Below are positions 36,001 through 48,257 of a stretch of 64,000 nt of DNA, one piece after another. The position numbers were made by a program, and so were the translations under genes. Within the stretch, counting starts at the first letter, position 1. The number at the start of each line of letters is the position of its first letter. The notes beneath the pieces were generated by a model, which was not told the origin of the DNA, did not search any database, and saw only the letters and a program-made list of their open reading frames with translations. The DNA is from Capitulum mitella (lineage: Eukaryota > Arthropoda > Thecostraca > Pollicipedomorpha > Pollicipedidae), in assembly GCA_030062745.1 (NCBI GenBank), contig CP099848.1, forward strand, positions 17,409,081 through 17,473,080. Reading direction: 5' to 3'.

Positions 36001-37520
36001 GCCGCGACAGCTTCAGTAAAACTATATTTATAATTCACTTACCATATATAACGAACAATAACTGGAATATGCAACATTTCTTATTCTTTTAACCCGGTTA
36101 AAAACAGCCGATCTCATCATACAGTATTATCTTCGCACTCTGAGGTTTCCAAGATCAGTCAACCAAGACGACAAAAAATGCACCAGCACAAATGCAGCAT
36201 CGGGCAACAGTCTGCCAAAGTCATTTCATAGGTATGTGGTCGCAGCGGCTGATGACATCTTCTCAGCAATGAATTTCCGCCTTTCTTTGCCTGGTGTCTC
36301 CTCAGACGGCGCTTTTACATGCGGTGGACTAGTGGCATGTCGCACCTATTGTCGGCGATGACGCTTGTTCTTCGTGACCCCCGTCTCTGTCGAGATTAGT
36401 CTAAAACCGGCACAGCCAGTTGCGCAGACGGGGCTTCGCGATACCACGGTTGTCTCATGTAGTACTGCACTGAGCCGATTTGCAGGCTGAAGGCATTAAT
36501 CACCTGACAACGTTCATGTTCTTAAAGCGACATTTTCCCACTATGAGGCTTTTCGAGGACACCATATTTAACCGGTTGGGGCCAGTTCAAAGGAGTTCAA
36601 GACCTGAAGGTCATCGAAACGGGTCAAGTAGTTAACCTGCCATTATTCCTACTGGAGAGAGTTGTAAGCTGACGGGAACAGTGGATATGGATAACAGTGT
36701 ACACTGCTGCATGAAGGAGGCGGTGTGCTTACATGGTATCGCGCCCGATCTTTGTGCTCTGAATAGTACAGTGATACTACTCACGATTCTGAACTAAAAT
36801 GTGCCTTTGTCCTCGTAGTCTGCACGCTCGTGCGCAAACATCGCCTCTACGGTTCTTCTGCAAACGAAGGTCTCAGTTAAGTGACGGAGCTCCTGCCTTG
36901 CAGAGTGGCCATCGTTGAACGAAGCCGTTCTTAAAAGAAGCAGTTTCAGTCAGGACAGACTTAACACTTTTCTAAAAACAGCTCATCACGGTTTCCCGTA
37001 AGTATTGACCTGAACATCTAACCCGCAAGGTACGGAAAAAGTTCGGCCTCCCCTCTTTGATTTTTGGGTGATGAGTTCAGAACAAAGCCCGCTGCCGAAC
37101 TACGTATTGTCACTACCTGTGCGTTACGCGGGCCTTGTAACCAAAAATAAAACTGACGTCCGTCATAGATCGACTCATTGTGACGCCGTATCATGAACAG
37201 TAACACACAGTTTGCAGGGGCCGCCCGTGTCTGTCCTCTTTTCTGGACGGCTTTCGGCGGTGTTCGCCACACCTGACGTTCTGCCTCCCCGCTGCCGTGG
37301 GCCGGCGGATAAGGGGCCGGACAACGTAGTCCAGAGTGTGGCAGGCTTTGAGTTCCGGAATAGGCACCTTATATAGCCCGAGATGGAAGAGCTAGCCGGT
37401 CACCGGGCAGTCGGTGAAAGGGTTGCACGAAATGGTAAGAACGTCCAGTACCTCCTGGCGCAGCGCCTGAGACACATACGTTCTTCACATGGGCACACTG
37501 GGGTTGCCACATGGGGCACA
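33001..37520. other. Unassigned DNA with an AT-rich tract
   Basis: No gene is recognised. Complementary frames at 33347-33722 and 33980-34351, and a + frame at 35085-35518, look like decayed coding sequence (interrupted, mixed frames), but I cannot name a family. A TA-rich tract of low complexity lies at about 35636-35790. Near 37298 the string GGGCCGGCGGATAAGGGGC resembles the left end of the hAT MITE at 15111. Confidence 0.35.
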
Positions 37521-37524
37521 TTTG

Positions 37525-37760
37525 TTGCCAGCTGTTGATCTAGGGAGAGGAAAGAAGGGTCCTTGCCAGGTGTTGATCTAGGGAGAGTAAAGAAGGGTTC
37601 TTGCCAGGTGTTGATCTAGGGAGAGTAAAGAAGGGTCCTTGCCAGGTGTTGATCTAGGGAGAGGAAAGAAGGGTCCTTGCCAGGTGTTGATCTAGGGAGA
37701 GTAAAGAAGGGCCCTTGCCAGGTGTTGATCTAGGAAGAGTAAAGAAGGGTCCTTGCCAGG
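37525..37760. repeat. 38-bp tandem repeat, six copies
   Basis: Six head-to-tail units of exactly 38 bp, followed by the first 8 bp of a seventh, fill this interval (6 x 38 + 8 = 236). Each unit starts TTGCCAGGTGTTGATCTAGG and ends GAAGGGTCC. Units differ at only a few positions (GAGAGG or GAGAGT, GGTCC, GGTTC or GGCCC), so the array is recent or homogenised. Confidence 0.95.
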
Positions 37761-37764
37761 AAAA

Positions 37765-38560
37765 GCAGTCATGAAATGTAACGTTGCAAAAATTGCGAAG
37801 AAAAAACAAAATGTATACATTTTAAAGATATTATGCGAACGTCGAAACCTAACGCGAATCCCAAAGCTAGCCGCTTCAAAACGTTCAGGCCAAATATATA
37901 AAAGAAAATAAAAAGAAAAAGAAATCTACGCCCTTCCCACACAGCTAGTTATCCTACCCTGAAGCATGACACCTGAAGAACGTGTCAAATCGGAAATAAG
38001 GACCTCAAACAAAGTCCGGCTAGGCCCATAATGGTGAGGAAAGTGAGAGAGCCTGACTCCTAACAGTAAAACTGACCCTGGCTGATGTAAATGGATTACC
38101 GCTCCTGAAATCATGTGGCTCGATACATAGCTTGGAAAATTCATGAAGCTAAGAACTGGTTTTTGATGACTGGCGGACCCTGCAGGTCTGAGATTAAGTG
38201 TACGCAAGTAAGTTCTTGAACGAAGTTAATGTGTCACTGTTATGGTCAATGCCTGGGCAGCAGGTAGCATCAGTACAACATTGATTTCCTTCCCAAGGCA
38301 TGTTTGAGCACCAGGCACTGACACGGGTTCATAAGATCCTGTGTACAGGCGAACCAGAGCACATTGCCGCATCGTTTTGTCTGAAAAGTGGACGGTAGAT
38401 CACGTGAGACATTCGGGCAGGACCATCTGCTCGGCCTGCTTTGCATCCGTGGTTCGATGGCTGGAAAGAGGCAATTCATGTACCGCGTCGCCTGGTTGGC
38501 GTTCTGTGCCAGTGAGCGACAATGCCTGACGCAGGCTTCAGTTCTGGGCACCTGTCGTGT
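37765..38560. other. Unassigned DNA
   Basis: Nothing coding is recognised. A 100-codon frame (38270-38572, complement) has no known similarity. Confidence 0.35.
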
Positions 38561-38563
38561 ATT

Positions 38564-38640
38564 ACACAACATTCGCTTGACGACGCGTATTATGCAACGT
38601 CCGCCTGACGATGCGAATTATACAACGTCCACTTGACGAA
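38564..38640. repeat. ~28-bp tandem repeat, about 2.7 copies
   Basis: Units share CAACGTCCGCCTGACGATGCG with variation (CAACATTCGCTTGACGACGCG, CAACGTCCACTTGACGAAC). Confidence 0.65.
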
Positions 38641-39059
38641 CATCTTGCCACAGGACGTCGCTGATACGTCTATTCAGCTATTCAGACGCCGGCTGAAGCA
38701 GCACCTTATTGCGACATTTTACATCCGTAAGAGATGTTAGATCGTGCATAACGGCCTTCTCTTTCACCATTTTTTGGCAAAGTTAGCTATGCAGGATGAT
38801 TGTACTGTATGTGTGTGTCTCACCTCTTGTATCCTTTATGGATGATCACTCGGGATCGGGAATTGCCCGTGGCCTCGGTCATGTTTTGGGGATGATCCTG
38901 GAACTTAAATGAATAAGTAAATGAATCACTAGTTTCTATCACGGAACCGCGTTGTAGGTGAATTACAGCGACTTTTGAAGTAAGAAAGTGCAACAACAAG
39001 AGAGCATGTAAAGAGAATGGGCAGAACTTCAGGGAAGTTTTTCCATCCATTTCCAAACG

Positions 39060-39760
39060 CTAGTCTAGCGCCGTCGCCGCTAGACTAGCAAGTTGCCCGC
39101 TGACAAGAAACCGTTCCCTTTGCCGTTGCCGAACGTGTTTTCTCGGCGCATCTGTGCCTTTCAGCAATGCGGCTCTGTTCCGCCTGGGACGCCCGAGCTT
39201 CACCACAGGCCGGTACCGAGTCGGCCCTCACTGCGCCGTGCCTGGCCGGCACCAGTGTCGGCACGGCGCCGCCTGCCGTGACGATCGTGCAGCGGGTGCA
39301 GCGCCGGTGCAAGCCGTCCCCCGCCTCTCCTAGAAGGCGCCGCCAAATCTTAGCCGTTTGACCACTTGGCCGAGCGGTTTTACTTACATTCTTTAATACG
39401 GCCCGTTTGCCGGACGGGGGGGGGGGCAGATCAGGACACGTCAGGCTAGACCCCCTCCCCTCACGGTCTAGGCGCGCGGGAGGTCAGCGGAAAACTGATG
39501 CTGCCGTGATGAGCGAACAGTGGAAGGAGCAGGGCATGTTTTTTTTTGTACTGATGCGCGCCGGAGGTGCCAGCCGCGCACAGTACAACGCCAGGCGACG
39601 TGCTGACAGGACTGGGTTTGAACCTGCTGACACGAGTCGACGTCTGGTAGCGAGCCAGCGCTGGCAGGGTGACCAAGGCGATGCCGCAACGGCTTCCGAA
39701 ATGCCCTTATCAGGCGGTAGGCGTCGATCCAAGGTACCCCCCATGTGCATGTGAGCAATA
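39060..39760. other. GC-rich segment, no gene assigned
   Basis: CpG-rich DNA with a 10-base G-run at about 39417-39426. Overlapping frames of up to 143 codons on both strands are compositional. A weak B-box-like GGTTTGAACC (about 39617) has no convincing A box. Confidence 0.35.
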
Positions 39761-40151
39761 ACATAAGCCAGTGAATTCAGCTGAGCGATGCATTCTGTAA
39801 CTCCGGATTTGTGCCTTCTCAGATGTCTGGGACTGATCTCTATAGATGCAGGGAGACCAACATTTCTCACTGAGCTGTAAAAAAAGCCATTCTGCTGTTT
39901 TGCCGGTTGAGCCACTTCGGCTGGCGTTGAATATTTCCGTGATATGAAAATTTAGTGGCACAAGCACACGAAGTAAGCGATACAAGGAATACGAGGAAAT
40001 ATCAAGGGCTAAGGCCGAATTTGCTCGAAAGCGTGGAAAGGGATTTCACACGAAGCACGGTGGTGCGCTACTCCCAGATAACGAGGGGCCAAAGAATCCT
40101 CTCCAAACGTGCATCAGCCGCTGAAAGATCTTAACAATCGGAGATCTTTAA

Positions 40152-41382
40152 CCCTATTCCCGGCAGGGGAGGGGGCTGAATCCGCCCCCCTCGCGTTTTT
40201 CGCTTGCCAATTCTAGGCTTTTTGGCGCAGCTTCACGAAACTTGGTGGCTTTTCCTAGCTATTCTTTTACGTGCCGTGACAAAATTTCAAAATTTCATTT
40301 TACACAGGAGCGGAGCCAGGCAACGTTTTTGGGAGGCACCTTATGCCATTTTTGGCCATGTTGAGGGTAAAAGGAAAATGTCTGCCGAACACAGATTTTT
40401 TAAGATAGAGCTTAAATCCTGATATGGATGTATGGCTAAATAGTTGGGCAATGTGCAGATGTGATTTTCTTTATCTGAGGTCACTTTACAAAGTCAAGTC
40501 AAGGTCAAAGGTCAAAATTAGTTTTTTTGCAATAATTCCGGCGCCGTTTTTTCAAATGCCAAACCCAGAATATATTTGACGTACAACGGTGCCCTCTACT
40601 TTTTTTTTTTACTAAGTTTCAGCTTGATATCAGGTTGGGCCACGGAGCTATGACGTAAAATGTCAGTGCGCGTACCCTATATCGCACTAGCCATGAAATG
40701 AAATTTTTCCAATAGAGTGAATTCAAATGATTGAAAACGTTTGCAGATAATATTAAATGTACACGAGATCATTCAAAGTGACCCCAAGGTTACTGGAGGT
40801 CATTTAACGTCAAAGGTCACAAGTTGATCTGAAGAACGTGTGACCATGACAGTTCCCCTTTTTCATGTCCCTGGCACCGCCTATAACATTACAACATTAT
40901 ACCAGCTAACATTATACCAACATCGTGATGCGATTTGTACTTCTTTAGCATAACACGACTAGCAGAAGCCAAAAAAGTGTTTTTGCCTCTTTTGTTCATT
41001 CAGTTGTTAGAAAACTAATCCTCCTATTTTTGAAACCCTGTGAACGCCCATGAATGTTCCCAAAATTTCAGATTTGTGTACCCATGGTAAAAGCCCTATC
41101 CATAATCTCTCGATTCATGCCAGTTTCATTGAAATCGGTCGATAAACAACGGAGTTATAAGAAATCCCAAAAGTACCCCATTTTGACATTTTTGCCCCGT
41201 GTATCCACACATTTCAATATTTTGAAAATTTCTTTTTGTAAAAATGCAGTTCACGTCATGGCAAATCGATTGCCGTTTGTTGCGATGAAATCGGAAGAGA
41301 TGTTCTCGAGACCTCAGGGGGGGGCGAATCCGTCCCCCCCCGCCGGGAATCGACCATACCGTCTAGCCCTCCGGGAATAGGG
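40152..41382 (+). mobile_element. TTAA-flanked non-autonomous element, family A, copy 2
   Basis: TTAA lies at 40148-40151 and 41383-41386. The ends CCCTATTCCCGG and CCGGGAATAGGG are a perfect 12-bp inverted repeat. The length, 1231 bp, is close to copy 1 (1221 bp). Subterminal hairpins around GAATCCGCCCCCC lie at both ends. The interior carries the nested hAT-like unit at 40305-40885 and a perfect direct repeat of AGGTCA with one-base spacing (40502-40514). No transposase is encoded. Confidence 0.85.
40305..40885. mobile_element. hAT-like MITE nested in family A
   Basis: The left end is CAGGAGCGGAGCCAGG. The right end on the complement is TATAGGCGGTGCCAGG, so the inner parts of the ends match. 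The flanks ATTTTACA (40297-40304) and ACATTACA (40886-40893) agree at 6 of 8 positions, as expected for an old 8-bp duplication. The same unit sits at the same place in the other family A copies, so it inserted before family A spread. Confidence 0.6.
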
Positions 41383-41389
41383 TTAATGC

Positions 41390-42035
41390 AGGCGGAAGAT
41401 GACTCAAGTTTTTATTCCTAGAGGCTAAAAATGCACAAGACTGGGATTTCCGAGCTAGTTCTGCACTCATGATTCGCCGAGTAGCTCTCGGTTATTTCCT
41501 GCAGGGAACGGAAACATATAGCTTTGGGAGGACACTGGACGCTTCTTGGTCAGGTTACATGACGGATGTACATATGTTGGATGTCGCTTGGGGACGGCTA
41601 TTGCCCACTGACGTTATTGTCTTGGGAAGCCAGGACCAGGAGCCGGACACCTCTGTGCAATGCTTCATCCAGCACAGTGTCGAAAGGTATGCGGATCGTC
41701 TTGGAGCAAACGCAATGTCATCCGCCTGGGCAGATCCCGATCAACATGGTATGCGTGACTGCCAAGCTAGTGGTCTATTGTGGCCGTCTCGTTCGCCGAA
41801 CGAGGCAGTTTGGTCGCTGAAAAATGCCTGAATGGCCTTCGGAGCAGGCTTAAAGCATCGTGCTGGGGTATTTCCGGTGGGGCAGGCCGCCACGGACACA
41901 TACGGACCAGCGCAGTCAGGGCGTGACTAACGGAAGGTGTCGCAACGTCGTCGACCGCGTGCTTGACTAGTGTGTCATGCACGTCTATTGTCCATCGTCC
42001 ACGTGAACGACTAGTCACTAGCGCGTCCTGTCTCA
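41390..42035. other. Unassigned DNA
   Basis: A 120-codon frame starts at 41469. A short WPSRSP string near its end faintly recalls Tc1-type transposases but the rest does not align. Confidence 0.35.
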
Positions 42036-42039
42036 TAGT

Positions 42040-42640
42040 CCGTCAGGCCTCACTCGGGCGTATCTCCAGCGGCAGTTTGGCGCCGCTGAATGGCGTCGGA
42101 CCGACGAGGCGCTTGAGCCCGTAACGCCCGGTCGGTTGGCGTCGACTGCTCGCGGGCTGATCTGGAGCCTCGATCGGAGCGTGAATCACAGCTCACGACG
42201 TTGACGCGGACCCGCACCTGGCCGCGGGACCCGTCGCCAGCCCCTGCGCCGCCGTTATATCACCGCCGCCGTTCGGTGACACCGCGTGGTGACGTCACGG
42301 CCTGCGTGTGACGTCACCGCGCGGAGCCGAGGAAACGTGAGCTGGCGGCGGGCGGCGCCAGTTCAATACGGCGTCCCGCGCGAGGCACGCGGCTGCGACG
42401 AGCGGCGTCAGACTCCAGCCAGTCGAGTGATCGCCTCCGACGGCAGACGCTAGACGGTCGAGCTTTGCGACCGCAGCCGGGCAGGAGGGACGCGCGAGGT
42501 GAGCGGGCAGCGCAGAGCACAGGCTGGAGCCGGCTGCAGGCCGTCGCTGGCAGATGCCATCGATCTGGGTCGGAGGGCGTTGCCGAGATGTTTCGGTTCG
42601 CGCCTGTCGTGTTGTCGCACAGGTTGTTGCTGCAAAACAG
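42040..42640. other. CpG-rich island, no gene assigned
   Basis: Dense CpG and several TGACGTCA-like motifs (GACGTCAC near 42290 and 42310) suggest a promoter-like island. Open frames on the complement (up to 148 codons) are compositional. No coding exon is recognised nearby. Confidence 0.4.
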
Positions 42641-44499
42641 TATTTTACAATTGGCGATAAGCGATGCGACGCTGGTGTATTTCTGTGGTAAGGGCACTTA
42701 TCGATGGCGTTTGAGTTGGCATTTACTTTGATTAATTCCATCAGTAGGAATCTGTTCTCCTGTTTTACAAGACATTGCCGAACATAAATTCATGGCAGGA
42801 GCTTCATGGTATCTTAATTGACCGCAAGCACGCGATTAAACTGCTGTGGATGAAAATTAGCCTCATATTCATCAGTAATGGTCCATGATGCCACATTGGT
42901 CATGTCAGGACCCAAACAGCATGTAGCCATGACTGGAGTTTTCTGGACATTATTGCGATGTTTGACTAGGATTTCAGACCGATTCTTTTCAGTCTCTAGA
43001 AGGCATCATGTTAAAATGTCGGGAAAGTGGTGTCTGTAGACTCATATCCCGCCGGATCTCTAGCTATGCACCTAGCTACCTCAGAATACCTAGCACTCGG
43101 CTCATCTGGCTACAGAACAGCACGACCAATTCAATGGTTCTCTGTGGTGCAAATGACAGTCGCACTTTCCGCGCTCTCCGTTCAAAAGATCAATCAACTG
43201 CCGTCTGTGGACAACAGGGCCAAACGCCTGTTCTTGATAATTTTGTTTGAAAATCTACGGCTGGTGTGGCTGGAGATACCGCGGGCCCAGACCCCCCCCC
43301 CCCGCATTATTCAGGAATTTCAACATTAGGAAGTGACTGGAAGAAGCGGTGTGAAATCTTTTGTGGACTCCCCGAGAATTTTCGGAAATCTCCAGGCATG
43401 GCTGGTGTGGCTGCTGCTGTTCTGATGGCCTGCGCGCTCTTCCATGCCGTGGAAACCTTTGAACAGGCCCCGGGGGAAACTGGGACTTCCCATGTCCCCG
43501 ATCCAAGCACCAGGCCGGGCGTCGAAAGAATGAGCCATTGTTCCAGCTGCTCATACAGGTGACGAGGTCGACATTCGATGTTTTGCTGCTGACGCGTGGT
43601 AAAAACTCGTTTTAAGTTCTGTCGGAACGGTGTGTTGGGCATCGGCTTATGACGCTGCACGTGCATTGTCTACCATGGAGGTCGTCTCTTGTTGACTGTT
43701 GGCTCAGACAAAACGTTTCGTAAACTTAGTCGATTGATTGAATTCGCCGTCAGGGGCCCTAGGGGTTGACCACCATTTGTTCCGTCTTGCATGGATTGTG
43801 AGGTGAGCAGTTCTTTTCATGTGGTTGTTAGGCTGGTTCCGTGCTAGCTAGAAAGTGCGCTACTGCACGTCCGTATCCGGAAAGCTCGTGAAAACGACGC
43901 AGGCTCAAGGGCGACTGGTTCCTCGGCGAAACAGCCGTGATGCAAACGAGCAGAGGCGCGATACGGGAAGTTCTCGCCCGACTGACGCAACCGTGGCGCG
44001 ATGGAGCCTGTGTCCCGGCTTATGCAATCGGCTGACGTCATGACAGTGGGGACGGCAGCCGGGGGGGGGGGACCGGCCGACCCGGACGGCGCGTTCCTGT
44101 CCCGATTTCACGGCGGACCAAGCGGTGGCGGATTAGCGTCGCACCGGTCGAACGCCGCGGATTACGTCTATTTTGAAACACTGATGCAACGCCGAGGCTA
44201 ACGTCGTGATTCATGCCAGCCACTCCTCTGTAGCCCGGTTTGGCATTGTTGCGTCAACGTGGCGTGACCAAACGTCTTGACTAGCTTAGTGCGCAGAACA
44301 GTACTGGATAGCGGGCGGAAAGGATTAAGCCTGGTGCTGGGCTTGGTCGACTGGCGGTTCGTGTCGAGTATTTCCAGATTTTGTTGTCACTGTCATCACA
44401 TTTACTAGATGATGTCCCGATAAGTAGCTTTCACATGATCAGCCATTGTCCACAACATTATGGAAGCGTCTAGTTGGGAGAGCATTGTACAATGTCATG
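42641..44499. other. Unassigned DNA
   Basis: Several overlapping frames of 99-119 codons at 43255-43666 on both strands are not recognisable. A 13-base C-run lies near 43292-43305. Confidence 0.35.
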
Positions 44500-46020
44500 A
44501 AACCTGAGACGGTCAGCTTTTGACGCAAGCATTGTGCCATTTGTACTTCCGCCGCCGCACCAACCGGTGCCTCGAGTTCCACGTTCACTCAAAATACGAG
44601 TCTAGCGCTCGCTGTGATGCTGATCACCGGCCCACCTGTCGCTGGACACGTGCCCTCGTGTCGCGTTGCGGGTGTGTCTGGGGTAAGAAGGCTGGCTGGT
44701 TTCGGCGATCTCTCTGTCGCTGGTGCCGCTCGGCTACGCCGCCGAACCGCAGTGCACCATTGCGTAACCGCGCCGGTCAACGTCCTCGAGCGCCGCTGCC
44801 GCCGTCCACGCTTTTCCCCGGCCCACTTGCCTAGGGTGGCGTTGCGCGCGGCCCACTGACCGACCGTCGCCGTCAGCTGTGACCGATGTAACACTTGCGC
44901 CAGTTTCGTCGCCGCTCCGGTCGCGTTGGAAAGCGTTCAGACTACTTCTGCACGGGCTGGCTGTACTGCGCGACAGCTGGCCGGCCTCCAGGTGGTGGCG
45001 ATAGTCGCTGGTTGCGGTTGGACGCGCCGCCGGCCCCCGAACGGGGACTCGCCGCTGCAGCTCTCCTGAAGCCTCGCTCACCATGCGGTGTCATCGGCCG
45101 CGCTCCTTGAGGTGTGAAACGCCAACCCTGGTACGTTTCCTCCACGCTGTGCTCGCTGTTTTCCTGGGTCGCTTCCCGGCGCGAATTTCGCCATCGCACC
45201 GGGGACGCCCACGCCTTGTAAACAGATCAGCACCGCGTTGTTTGGGGCCACGAGATGCGGCCGATTATGACGGGCTTGCCACCGCCCACCGTCCCTGACT
45301 CAGGCCACTGGCAGCGCGGCCCAGTTGCATCACTACCGCGCCGCTGACTCACCTCGGCGCCCGGGCCGTATTTCGGGAAGTCTCGCGCGCTCTCCGGGAA
45401 AGCGGCACCGCCCCAGGGCCCGAGGGCGCCGGGGATTAGTTGACCCCTGACCCCGCGGCGATCATCGCTGGGCAGGCGGCGGTCCGGCACGACCCCCGGC
45501 GCCGGAGTCACGTGTTCCCGCCGCGCCGTCTCGGCGGCGGTCAGGTGACCTTTCGGCAGTCACGGGCCGGCCTTTACCTGCCGCCCGGCGGCGTCACGTG
45601 ACCGTCGTCCGGGCGTCACGGCCGCGCTGCTGGACCGAACCTTCGTGGCCGGCGGCCTGCCCCAGCTGCGGCGATCCCACCCCTCGTCTCATCCTGTTGC
45701 GCAACGGGGCGTAGTGCCCCTGCTCGGTGCAGCGCCCCTGGCCGGCGGCGGCCGCCTTGCACCACGCCGGTCCGGGGGCGAACGCCCCAGGCGGCTCGAT
45801 ACGACCGCCTCTCAGCCGTTGGACGACCGGTTACGCAATATGTGCCGACAATCAATAGCGACGGCCGGCGGCGCCACGTGAGCCGACGGCACGTGAACCG
45901 GCGGCGGCCGCTCAGCGCGCCTCGGCCGACGTGCACGTGCGCGTCCAGAGCGTGCGCGCGCAGGGGAAGGTGGCGCAATAGGGGTGTGGGTGTGTGCGTC
46001 GATGGCTGTGCATCACGGAG
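44500..46020. other. Long CpG-rich island
   Basis: About 1.5 kb of very GC-rich DNA with CACGTG at about 44646, 45508, 45594, 45873, 45888 and 45930. Frames of up to 120 codons are open on both strands in all phases and none has a recognisable domain. It may be a promoter or 5' non-coding region of vrille (5 kb downstream) or of an unseen gene. Confidence 0.4.
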
Positions 46021-47000
46021 GGTCTGAGAATAATCGTTGGTGTCTTACTGACAGTGTGGATGATAATATCTGATCGTACAAAATCTGGTCGTCCTTTATA
46101 GACGTCTGCTGTTGTGCATCATATGCGGCCACGTGGCGCCTACCTATTGCGATGTAGGCACGCAGGGGCCCTTGGCGGACCCCAGTAAGCTGAAGGATGT
46201 TTTTTTTTAATAAGTGTGTATTCTGACTGTGTTGGAGTGGTAAGGTTGGGTATGCTGAGTGGAGTCGATGCTGAGCTGAGCAGTCCCGCGCACGCGGACC
46301 CTGCTGCGTAAATGTTTTCCAGATATTGAGCCATTTTGTCTCAGGCACCGAACTAGATGGGGGCTGGATGATCTGTCATCGTGCTCCATAACCACGATAC
46401 GGCCGCCCCGGGACTGGCTCTTTTTGTTGTTGGGCATTGCTGGGATTCGAACCGCGTTTGCTGCACGCTGGAGCCTGTTGTTGGTTTCGGCATATGCCAC
46501 TGCAGCTCTGCTGCAAAGCAATGCTGGTCTTGTTAATGGAAGTGGCAGATCTTCGTTTATTTGCACCAGAATGATATCTAATATTGTATCCGTGGCAAGA
46601 AAAACTTCAAATGTTCCAGGCATTATTTGTGAAGCTTACGGCACCGTTCTGCTTGTTGCCTACCTCTGAGCAGTTCGGCCATCCTTACGACTGGTTGGAT
46701 CCCATAAATAACGTTCGTAATTATCCTTTGCCTTGTTTTTGTAAAGGGGATACCATGCTTTGTTGCCTTTGAGTCGTACAACAAACAAGACAGGTTTATT
46801 GGTGCTTCTGGCTCGTGCAAAGGACGAGCACATTTATTCCAGCTTTCGTAAGACCGAATTACACAAACTTCTCCCCCCCTCACAAGTGGAGCGCCCAGGT
46901 ACTGCCATAGAACACTGTAAACCGCACAGAACGACGCAGTGCAGCACTGTGCGCTGCGATGCGGTTGATGCTCTGGCCATTTGGACGAACGCCCGTGCCG
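46021..47000. other. Unassigned DNA
   Basis: A B-box-like GGTTCGAATCC lies on the complement at 46442-46452, but T-arm pairing fails after two base pairs, so no tRNA is called. Nothing else is recognised. Confidence 0.35.
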
Positions 47001-47917
47001 AAGAGGCAGATGTCTAAGTGTATGCACGCTGCACTCGCTGCCAGGCCGCGGTACCTCCGGGCGGCGATCTGCCGCCGCCGTCTGACATGACTGGCAGGAA
47101 CAGGACAGTGGGCCGCGCCGCCGCGGCCGGCCGGCCGGCCCGTCCGTGCAGGCATTATTCACTGTTCAGTCTGCGCCGGGTGGACGGCTGCAGCGGCGGC
47201 GGCGCCTCCCCCCCCGGCCTGCCCGCTGCATGGCTTCCGCGCGCCAGCCCTGCAGCCGCCGCCGTCAAGGCTGCATTACGTCACCCGGACGGCGGTGCAG
47301 CTATTTCTGACGCAACCGGCCCCGCCGCGCGCATTCAGGGGGGGGGGGGGAATGAGCCATTGGAGCGCAGGGTACGATCGGGAACGTTCAGCCCTGCTGA
47401 TGGGCTGGTGGAGTGGACTGGAAAATTATTCGCATTTGCTTGGGGCGATAAGGGAAATTGTTCTCAGCTTTCGGGCTCCGAACCATTTTTAGCATGTTTA
47501 TGAATTGCTTTGTATACGGACCATATGGTATGTGGTTAGGTTGATGTCATGAGAGGTGCTGTTTCGTTGGGACATCTTCTCTCCCTGCGGTTTGTTCTGC
47601 AGCAAAGCTAAACGTAGCTGAGGGAGAAACAGTAAGATCTGTCCGGTCAAGGTATCCATTCGGCAGTCTCCTCTTCGGATGAAGGACGTGAGCACAAGCT
47701 CGCGCCTCTTTCGACCTCCGACGACCTGCCAACGTCCATGACAGACTAACGACCTCACGCCTTCGACAGCCTTCCCCCCCCGTCCCCCCGCATCATGAAA
47801 CTGGCGGTGACTGGTACTGCGGCTGATTCATACAACTCAGGTCGGGCAATTTCCCTGCCGTGATTCACAGTGCACCACGCTGCCACACTGGGGGACTGAG
47901 TCAGCTCTGTCCTGTCG
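47001..47917. other. GC-rich segment upstream of vrille, no gene assigned
   Basis: CpG-rich to about 47400 with an 11-base G-run at 47339-47350. A 161-codon frame (47018-47503) is compositional. Confidence 0.35.
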
Positions 47918-48030
47918 CTGACATCAGCCGGCAGGATGCGTCAGTCCGGCCGATGTGGCCGACGGAACCACGTCAGTCCGGCTGATGTCAGCCGGCGGGA
48001 CCATGTCAGGCCTGTCTCAAGGCCGACATC
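47918..48030. repeat. Degenerate GC-rich repeat with perfect short palindromes
   Basis: GTCAGTCCGGC and GATGTCAGCCGGC recur two to three times. CCGGCTGATGTCAGCCGG (near 47977) is an 8+2+8 hairpin-forming palindrome, and GCTGACATCAGCCGGC appears in inverse order at the left. Confidence 0.55.
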
Positions 48031-48257
48031 ATGCCAGCAAAACAACATAAATTCGCGCGGCAATATAGCAGACCATCGGGCGAGGAATGGTCGGCCGACG
48101 CACAGGCTTCGGAGCATTTTATCATAACTCTCGTGATATTGCGCGGAAAGAAACTCCCATCAAATGTATATCATCTTGCGAACCTTAATAATGCTCGCAC
48201 GCCCACGTTCTCGCCCCGGAGCCACAATATATGACCCGGAATTCTGCCTGTGAATGT

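Noticed and set aside
37525-37760. CRISPR-like array
   Set aside because: The units are contiguous 38-bp repeats without unique spacers, in a eukaryotic context.
41469-41831. Possible Tc1/mariner transposase end (WPSRSP string)
   Set aside because: Only one short string resembles the family. Catalytic surroundings and the rest of the frame do not align.
46425-46500. Possible tRNA gene on the complement (GGTTCGAATCC at 46442-46452)
   Set aside because: The T stem pairs for only two bases and no acceptor stem or D arm is convincing. At most it is a degraded SINE trace.
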